Shown: positions 56,097 to 64,000 of the stretch, in pieces
Numbering within the stretch: the first letter of the stretch is position 1
Layout: the number at the start of each line of letters is the position of its first letter
Source of the DNA: Porites lobata
Lineage: Eukaryota; Cnidaria; Anthozoa; Scleractinia; Poritidae
DNA length: 64,000 bases
Direction: 5' to 3'
NCBI GenBank assembly: GCA_942486035.1
Contig: CALNXK010000043.1
Coordinates: 2,715,001-2,779,000 of the forward strand
Made by a program: the position numbers and the translations under genes
The notes under the pieces: model-generated
Database searches by the model: none
The model's input: only the letters and a program-made list of their open reading frames with translations
Told to the model about the DNA's origin: nothing

Positions 56097-57857
56097 GTCT
56101 TTGTTCTTACAGGTGGATTTTCCCAGCTCATCAAAATTAGTTATCTCTCGGTTATTTACTCTAACAGACGCATCTTCTTCGGTAATTGTTTCACTGCTTT
56201 CTGCTTTTTGACTGACTACTTGTTCTTCTAACGAACTGCCATCGTTTACAGCGTAATCTTCCTGCAGCTCTTCTTGCTCCTGTACCTGTTGATTGTCAAG
56301 TTGTACATGTTACGTTTCCGGCCAGAGAGTTACCTATTCCCTAATAGTCTTCCTGAACCTCGGTGGACTATTTAAGAACTGACTACTAGCACTCAACGGA
56401 AATATCTAAAGATGACATGCTATTTGATGGCCAATAATATTACTTGACTACATAACTTTTCTGAAAACGTGGAAGATATTGAACAGCTTATAAATCTTAT
56501 ATTATTCATTCAAAACATTTCTCCGTTTCTGATTGGCTAAAATCACACGCATGATTCATCGTAACCAGTTATTGTCTACCAAATATGGAAGAATTTTGTC
56601 GTATTGACCTGATGATGTCAAAAGTGCAGCAAAGTTGTAGATTATTAAAACCCTTAACCTAGTAGACCCGGGGACGAGGTTGAGTTGTTTTGGTTGTGAC
56701 TTCAAAATGGCGGAACGTTTCAGTCTTTTCAAGAGTAAGAAATAGGCAAACTATCTGAAAACTTTGGATCAAATTTTACTAAAAGAAGTGAAAATAGACG
56801 ATAGTTTTATTCTAACCCTACTGCGAAGGAACAAGGCGCTTTTTTATTGTGGTATATCTGAACGTTGAAACGTTGTTACGTGGCTTAATCGTTCGCCTCA
56901 CTCAAAATATTTACTAATATAAGGGAAAATGCATGTGCATAGGAACTTTTTGTAGCGAGAGAGTATCAGGTCCTCGTTAAGTACATTCGTGCTTGCGCGC
57001 AGAACATGCGCGCAAACATATTTTTTACCTATTATGGGTGTCTTCCCTAATAAAGACGTTTGCTGCCATAAAAATTAAATTAGTAAACTTTCTAGAATAA
57101 GAATGTCCTCAGTAATGCTTTCTGTCTATTGTTACAAGAGGGGCTACCTCTTATCAAAAAGGAAATGTGTTTTATAGTTGAGGAACAGCTTAACTGAAAA
57201 GGAAAAATCTCTTGTAATGGGTACAGTAAGTTAAGTAACAGCCTATCACAATCGGGGGCTTAAGTGTATTTGACGGCTTCTTGGAAATAAAAACGTTTCT
57301 GAATGAATGAATACCCAAAGGAGCTAAGCTATGGATAACTTTATTGTCCTAGCTGTAACATTTTGCATCCTTTGCAGCTTATTAAGCTGATAGGTTGGTA
57401 AGCCACAAAGTAACCTAAGACTTAAATCTACACGACTAGAATCAAGTGCCTGAAAGTCCCTTGCAGTGGACAGTACAAAGATGTACTACCGATGGCATTG
57501 TGAAATCCACAGTTAAATATGAAGGTTGATTTGAGTGCGTATTGTTCATGAGAAAAAGGGTCATAAACTAAGTTATGATGTCACAAAAGCAACACTTAAA
57601 ATTTCCTACCTTCACCTTGCTCTGGCATCATTGATTTTTTACATTACTTCGCGTGGAATTGGTTTAAATTCACCTTGAGCTTATTGGCACGTGTCTTTAA
57701 TTTGGCTAAGCTTAAGACTACCTGTCAACATAACAAGCAGGCTTCAGGTGGACTGTGTAGAGAGGCACTGAACAAACCCTCTAATGACCTTCTCTAAATC
57801 AGCATCTTAACTATCAGAGTTAAATATAAAGGCTGAATTTACGTCCGGAGTTTTTAT
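56097..57857. other. Upstream extension of the giant exon, then intron or intergenic sequence
   Basis: From 56097 to about 56306 the minus strand stays open in the frame of the giant protein (EELQEDYAVND, SETITEEDASV), matching its older units. Beyond that, 56320-56460 resembles non-coding sequence at 63500-63700. The rest shows no coding support. Confidence 0.5.
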
Positions 57858-58018
57858 TCATGTTAAACATTTGGCTGCTGGCTTTGGAGGACATTCGAGC
57901 AATCCTCCCAGCTCTTCGTCATATGAACTGGATTTCTTAGGCTCTTTAAGCTTGGGTCGTAAATTTGAATTTGCAGGCTGGATTTGGTCAGGCAGAGTTT
58001 CTTTCTTCACTATTTTGG
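57858..58018 (-). pseudogene. Degenerate terminal exon of a third acidic repeat paralogue
   Basis: The minus strand encodes about 52 residues ending at a TGA (57858-57860). It includes RPKLKEPKKSSSYDEELGGL, which corresponds to the KLKEP..KSSPDYEE junction of the giant protein's units. It ends in a Cys-containing tail (LLECPPKPAAKCLT). A possible acceptor (ACTGAG|GCC) lies at the 5' end. It may be a decayed copy or the last exon of a short paralogue. Confidence 0.45.
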
Positions 58019-61000
58019 CCTCAGTGGTATGAGATAAAGAAAGACCGCTTAATTAAGCGACATATTTAGTGTATGTTTTGGATCTCTTCCACCTTCAACT
58101 CTTTAGTTACTTCAGTGAGTCGGTTTTCTTAATATACAAATGAAAAATTAATTGATTGATTGAAAGTCGCAGCTGCCACTAGCTGCCCGACTAATAAATA
58201 AGTAAATTAATTAATTTAATTAATTGATTACAATTGAACTTGAACTTAAATTCACTTTTTGTTATGCCTGGTACCATAAATTATTGTTGTTACCATGTAG
58301 CATAAATAAAATCATGGTTGATGCACTTTACGTAATTGTCCACGAGAATAGCTTGGTTGTAAATAACTAATTGGTTAGTATTTTGGAAAGCTAGTCTCCT
58401 GGGACCTCCACTTTCGTACGTGAGGGATAATTCACCCGATTATTTAAAAAGCCTAAGATGTTTGTATTTTCGCAACTTTGTAGTTCTTAATTATGAGACT
58501 GAAATTAATTTAATTTTATACGTACAACATTTTCGTGTCTTGTATGATCCCTTTTTATAACACCAGTTAGCACTTCGTCTAATAAAAAATTATCAATTTA
58601 TCCTTTTCCCCCATTTTTGTAGTTCTATCGAAACTAGCAAGACTCTGGTGAGAGCCGGCACTGAGGTCGTTGCTCAACTACTTTGGATAACTTGACAGGT
58701 CTGAAGGCTGGCACTTAGCTTAGGTAACTCTTTTTGTCAAAAAAATATCGATAGGCACGAATCACGCCTTTGCTGTAACTAATTTGTTTTGGCGGTTAAA
58801 AGTGGGTATTAATTCTATCAATTATTTGAGTTATCTAACGTGTTATGGTGGGCATATTCTGGATGTGAAAGCTGCTCAACATTATAATTGTTTTGCTTCA
58901 CTAAGTGGAAAAAATCCACGGAAAATTCCCAAAATGCAAAAAAAACTCTTTGCATCTGAAATAAATTGATGCGAACAGAACCACTAACAAGCTTTCACGG
59001 TTAGAATGCTCACGCCAAAGTGTTTGATAGACTAGTTTTGAAAGAGTAGAAACGGTTAGAACACAAAATATAATTAATAGATGACAGTTCTACCCTTATT
59101 GTACCCGGAAGGAAATTTTAAAAAAAACATTTGCACGAAGGTTAGATATAAAGTGGCGCAGGTGGTTGCTTTGAGGGCAAATTTTCAGAGATTAATGAGA
59201 ATAAGACATAATTAAAGACGTAAAAGGATCTGTCGGAGGATGAAAAGAAAAAATTGCAAAATGGCTTTTATTTCATTTATTTTTAACCGAGCTCTAATAA
59301 AAATGTTGGCGTTGACAAGTACGTTAGCATTGCAAAATCAAATTAAAGGCGTCAGAGAGAATTTATTGTGTAAAGCTGGTAAACCTTATAGCCTTTTTAG
59401 GGCAGTTCTACTAAGTTTGTTCTCTTATCTAAACTGTCAATGGAACAGGGAAGCAACCTCTATTTTCAGTAATCTTCTCCTTTCTATTTCGTTTCTCTTC
59501 CCTTATCTGCCCACAGTTCTTCTTCAGCTAAATCAGATAATGTATGTGTTACAAGAAAACTAGCTCAGTAAACAGCCCTAACAAGGCTATAAAGTTGACC
59601 GGCTGTGGTTGCAAAATCATGCATGAAGATCATTTTACAAATTATTCATCGAATTGTTCTTTTCATCTTCCGACTGATTATTTCATGTTATGTGCTTTGT
59701 ATAACCAGGGTCTGGGATTAGTTCTTCTTTTTATTCAGTTTATTTTTGTGTGCATATATTTTGGGAAAGGAAAATTCGTATACTTTATTTGAATAGGGTA
59801 AAGGTTTTGGGAATCACGGCTCACCCCCCCCCCCCCCCAACCCACCTTAATTTTCCAGGAGGTCATTTGGTCCATTGTTAATACACTGTGATATTTGTTA
59901 GCAACTGACGGACTTTGTAGTTCAGAGGCTAATCCTAAGTTTGACTTTGATGCACAGTTTCCACAATAGAGGTCTTTCGAGCTTCTGCCCAGCGCGCATT
60001 AAGAATAATCTAGCATCATATAGTCGCTATTCAGTTTAAGGTAGTAAACCGCCTAGACTGGTCGATACTTAAGTAAATGCGCCATAGTTTTTCCGGCCGA
60101 GATGGTCTTCCACCACCCGAGGGATGCAGTATCGGTTAAGGTTCAGTAAAAGGATGATCTCACCCCCCATCCCACCCCGGAGGGATTTCTTTCACACATC
60201 AAAGGCTACAAAAGTTAGTAATAATCTTCGAAAAAGCAACACAGCAGTACTTTTTGACGTTACTATTGGAAAGGCGGTGATCAAAAGACCCTTCCACGGT
60301 TTTTTCAAATTTGACTGGCATCAGTTAGCGAAAATCCGTCAATACAGCTAAAAAGAACGTCTAAACGTTAGTAAAGATGCCAAGTTTCAATGTGATTTGT
60401 TCAAAACTAACGCAACGTCACCGAATTTTACAACGTTTGTATGGAAGGGACAAGTTCGTGCCCCCGCCATACAAACATTACTGTGGAGCAATATCTTCTC
60501 ACGCTTTTAACGTATCACCTTCAAAACTGGTGTTAATAATTTCCTAATTTGAAGACGGTCTCTAATTTCAAGCAGTGACTATGAATATTCGTTAACTGGT
60601 CTTTATCAAAACTTGAAAAATTCTGTGGAAGAGTCCGCTATAGGAAACAATTTTCAGACACGGAGACAGTAACATACTGAATATTGGTCCAACTCAGCTT
60701 TAATCTGTAAAACTGAAATATAGCTAAGCTATATGTTACAGTCAGTCCCATTCTTAAGCGCTATTAAAGTGCAAAAATTCCCTATTTTACCGTTTATAAA
60801 GATTACGTCACTGATTCATCCTAAAAAATAACAGCAAAGTCTCCGCCAATTTTATATTAAAACTTAAAAGCTCGAGCACAGTTCTGTGTACTGAGCAAAC
60901 AGGGTCCAAATCTCTATCTACATGTTCTTGCCTTGATTAAAATCAGGCTGACTCTCCGAACTAGACGGTCTAGTAACAGCTAAGCCGTTTAGTCTGTTTG

Positions 61001-61759
61001 ACAACAACGGATGCGTGCTTAATACGAGCTCTGCACTAACTAAAACACCCAACTTCCGAGTACACAAGTTTGAACCCATTACCATGAGAAAGACAAGGCT
61101 TTTTGGAAGCCCGTTACCTTACATTGAGGTCTCAAAATTAAAAAAAAGGTTTAGAAAGTACACCCAAGTATGTCTATCGCAACAAACTACGATAAAGCTT
61201 CAAAATATCCGTTATGTAGACGTTTAAACTTGAAAACTTCTAAAATACATATGGGGAGTTATCTAAACTTCGAAAATGACTCTTGACTTCGAGAGTTCAA
61301 TGCAAAATCATGAAAACTACAAAACACTTCTACACTTACACAATTTTCAGCTCCATAAGACTTAAAATGTATACTCGTTTTTCATAGTATCTATAATTGG
61401 TGAAACATCAACGTCCCTGGAGGAAAGCCGAAACTGAATATTCTTTCTAAGACGTCTTTCAGTTGGGATTTATACTTCGTCTTTACAACCAGCCAACCAA
61501 CATCGTTTTAAATGGCATAGAATATTAGAAAAAAGCCAGTGCCTCGTATTAAAAAAAAAAGAGAAAGAAAGCTAGCAACTTTATATACCTGCTGATCAAA
61601 ACAATCTGAAAGCCCTGAAACTGAAAACTTTTACTTTCGCCTCTGTAACGCATTACATTATATTCTGCGGTCTCGATTAGGGATGCGTATTCTAGATTAA
61701 ACAGCGAAATATCTATACCAGTGGATTTTTGTTGCAGAAACATAACATGACCCCGCTAT
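58019..61759. other. Intergenic, non-coding
   Basis: Sequence at about 58380-58750 resembles non-coding sequence upstream of the other two repeat-gene exons. A run of about 16 C lies near 59825-59840. A short hairpin (ACGTTTGTATGG with CCATACAAAC) lies near 60430-60478. The + strand frames here show no recognisable protein. Confidence 0.45.
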
Positions 61760-63345
61760 CTAATATTGAAGACAACAACAAAACCGTCTGATCATGGAGC
61801 TCATTAACGATGCCTCTTTCTGTTTTAGCCTTTCTCCATATTCAGGGCTGGATTTAACAGACTCTTCAAGGTTAGAATCTTCGCTCTTGGACTTGTCAAG
61901 GCTGGGCACTTCATTCTCACCGGTTGCTTGAAGCACCGACTGACCTCCAATTGAAGAGTCATCGTTGTGATTATGATCCTGCATTTTGCTTAGATGCGCA
62001 GCTCTCTCTTCATGACCCTGTGGAGCTTTCTTTTGTACTTGTTTTCCTTGTAAATGATCTTGCATCGGAACCTTCCCTTCCTTGCACGGCTCTTCCACGT
62101 CTGCTTGCCTGCTGGTGGGCTTCTCAAACTTATCACAAAAAATTTTCCTGCGCGACTGATTTACCTTGAAATCTTCCAACGCTACTTTGAAATTGTGCAG
62201 GGATTCTAACATAGCAGCTTGACCAGTCTTTTCAAAGGTATCTTTTTCAGTTATCGTTAGGACGCTTTCTGTTTTTTCACCGACTTCTTGTTCCACCAAT
62301 TTTTCGCCATTCACAGCATCATCTTGTTGCAGCTCTTTTTGCCTCTCCATTAGCTGTTCCCCTGGCTGCCGCGCCGGGTCCTCTACTGACTTAAGTCCTT
62401 GATTCATGGAAAGGTCGCTTTGCGTTTTTCTGCGTGGAGAACAGTTTCGCTGCAGATTATATCTTTCCTTGTTTGCCGACCTTAAAGGTTCTCCCACATC
62501 TTCGTCGTTAAGTGTGTCAATGCCTGTTTCTTCCTTCTCTCCGGTGATATCTTCAGTACCCGTGGAACTTTCTGTTGATTTTGCAGCATCCTCCCTCTCT
62601 TCATCGCGAACTACCTCTTGTTCGTTCAAGATACACTCAGATTCTTTGGATGATAAAAAAAGACTATCTTCTTCTCGGCTGAATGAGAAATTTTCTTCAA
62701 GCTTAGGTGTTACATTCTTCTTTGGCCTTTCAAAAGAACCCTCGACATCTGTGTTCTTGTTTTCTTCTATCATGTCCCCAGATGACTGTGATTCTGCCTC
62801 CAGCGATTGAGTCTCGCTTACGTCAAAAGACCACTCCTTATCTGGGCTGTTCTCTAGCTCCTCATGCGTGTATATACGCTCTTCGTTCTTGCTTTTACGC
62901 TCTTCTGACCAAGGATCGTTTGCATCTGTTTCTTCTGCAAACTTTTTATTGACGCCTCCCTCTTCCTTGAAATCTGCCTGCACGACAGTAGAGCTTCTTG
63001 TCGAGTAAATTTCTTGTACCTCTCGGTCGTATTTTGCCTGACGAACGTCCTGTAACTTGAACTTTACATTCTTTTTCTGTAAATCCAACTTAATCTTCTC
63101 AAGGGACAAAGCTAATTCTGCCGCCGATGATTTCATGAATCCATTGGTTTCTTGAAGCGATGACTCACTTCCATCGTTGTAACTGAAATAGAAGCCATCC
63201 GTTTTCTTGTATTTTCTGCCCTTGAATCGTAACCTCCCTCGCCTTTCTTTTGGTTTTCTATTCTGGTTTTGGTCAATAACTACAGTTATCGCACCTTTTT
63301 CCAGGTTCTTCGAATCTCTCCTTTTGAATTTCACTTTTTTACTCT
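61760..63345 (-). CDS. Terminal exon of an acidic repeat protein paralogue with C-terminal cysteines (at least 528 aa, 5' end outside window)
   Basis: The minus-strand frame runs from 63345 to a stop at 61760-61762. A 3' splice signal (TTTTTCGTTTACAG) ends at 63346, so upstream exons probably lie beyond 64000; the junction would be phase 1. The first 330 or so residues are specific to this protein: a basic start (KKVKFKRRDSKNLEKG), then acidic and Ser-rich sequence. The last 200 or so match the giant protein's units (QKELQQDDAVNGEKLVEQEV, TESVLTITE, SVLQATGENEVP, ESVKSSPEYGE). The C-terminus is MIRRFCCCLQY, again a cysteine cluster behind basic residues, which would suit palmitoylation. An ATG at 63412 lies inside the polypyrimidine region and is less likely to be the start. 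The function is not known to me. Confidence 0.65.
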
Positions 63346-64000
63346 CTGTAAACGAAAAATGGGAAAACGAGTCTTGACTAGACGGAATCATAGCGTAAAT
63401 ATAAAGGATCAAAAATCGTGCTCAAAACTTAGACATTATGTTTGCAAAAAGGTTAGTCATTTATTCCCTAAAATGGCTTCGTTGTAAATGTGATAGTTTT
63501 TTATTATATTGGAAAGCTAATCTTCCTGAATCTTCGCTTAGGTGGATTATTTACTCGATTATTTAATAACGAACTTCTAGCAGTCAGAAATATCTCTACC
63601 TGTTCCTGCCCTCAAAATTCACATATTGTTCATCTGACAACATATATTTTTTTTGCATAACTTTTAGATCTCGATCAACAGACTGAAAGAATTACAAAAT
63701 TGTACTTTTTCATACATGATCCATTTGAAAACAACAATTGGCACTTAGCTTCATTGATTCCAGAATAATTATCTTAATCCATTTTTCCTCACCTTTCTTT
63801 CCCTTGTACTTAATCTTTTTGAACTTGGAACACACTGAAGACATCATTGAACTCATTGTTCATTTGATCTGGATAACACATCAGATCTGAAAGCAGGTAT
63901 TTTCAGTAATTTTTTTGCTGTTGTCAACAAATTGAAGTCACTAAGCTTAGGTAAGAGAACTCAGGTCCGAGCTGAAAATTTTCTTCTTAGCTGATTAATT
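63346..64000 (-). other. Probable intron upstream of the 61.8-kb exon
   Basis: It contains the non-coding block (about 63500-63960) shared with 56320-56460 and 58380-58750, for example GGAAAGCTAxTCTTCCTG and TTAGCTTAGGTAA-type stretches. Confidence 0.5.

Overview
The window looks like nuclear DNA of an anthozoan cnidarian, most probably a stony coral. It is AT-rich and has spliced genes with GT-AG introns. It carries many short foldback elements and tRNA-derived SINEs, and it holds a tandem set of TNF-receptor genes with death domains, a family known to be expanded in corals. No bacterial or organellar features are visible. The organism call is an inference from gene content.

Left part (1-27.3 kb, + strand): four tandem TNF-receptor-superfamily genes. 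Gene 1 is present only as its last, death-domain exon (2-325). Genes 2, 3 and 4 can be assembled completely, and their exon lengths sum to exact multiples of three: 562 aa, 506 aa and 419 aa. Each has a hydrophobic leader, EDAR-like cysteine-rich repeats, a Ser/Thr-rich stalk, one transmembrane helix and a C-terminal death domain on its own last exon behind a phase-1 intron. They should act as cell-surface receptors feeding apoptotic or NF-kB-type signalling.

The spaces between them hold transposon-like elements: a 4.3-kb TTAA-bounded inverted-repeat element with a 1.5-kb element nested inside, and small Mutator-, Harbinger- and mariner-type elements, several with intact target-site duplications.

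Middle part (27.3-47 kb): a gene-poor stretch of hairpin repeats, then a two-exon minus-strand gene (34236-37291) encoding a CARD followed by coiled coils, the architecture of CARD9/CARMA adaptors. A 6.1-kb long-terminal-inverted-repeat, Mutator-like composite begins only about 50 bp upstream of its start codon. That element carries tandem sub-repeats, a dead non-LTR reverse-transcriptase fragment and a pogo-like element. A tRNA-derived SINE, a possible 50-aa secreted peptide and a tandem duplication follow.

Right part (48-63.4 kb, minus strand): a family of acidic repeat proteins. One exon is at least 8.09 kb long (2,696 aa or more) and contains 15 near-identical 90-aa units plus older, longer units. 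It ends in a cysteine cluster. A related 1.6-kb terminal exon (61760-63345) also ends in cysteines, and a degenerate third copy lies between them. Upstream non-coding sequence is also shared among the three, so whole modules were duplicated. I recognise no known domain in these proteins.

Taken together the window reads as an innate-immunity or cell-death signalling neighbourhood (death-domain receptors plus a CARD adaptor) next to a fast-evolving repeat-protein family. A functional link between the two halves is conjecture.
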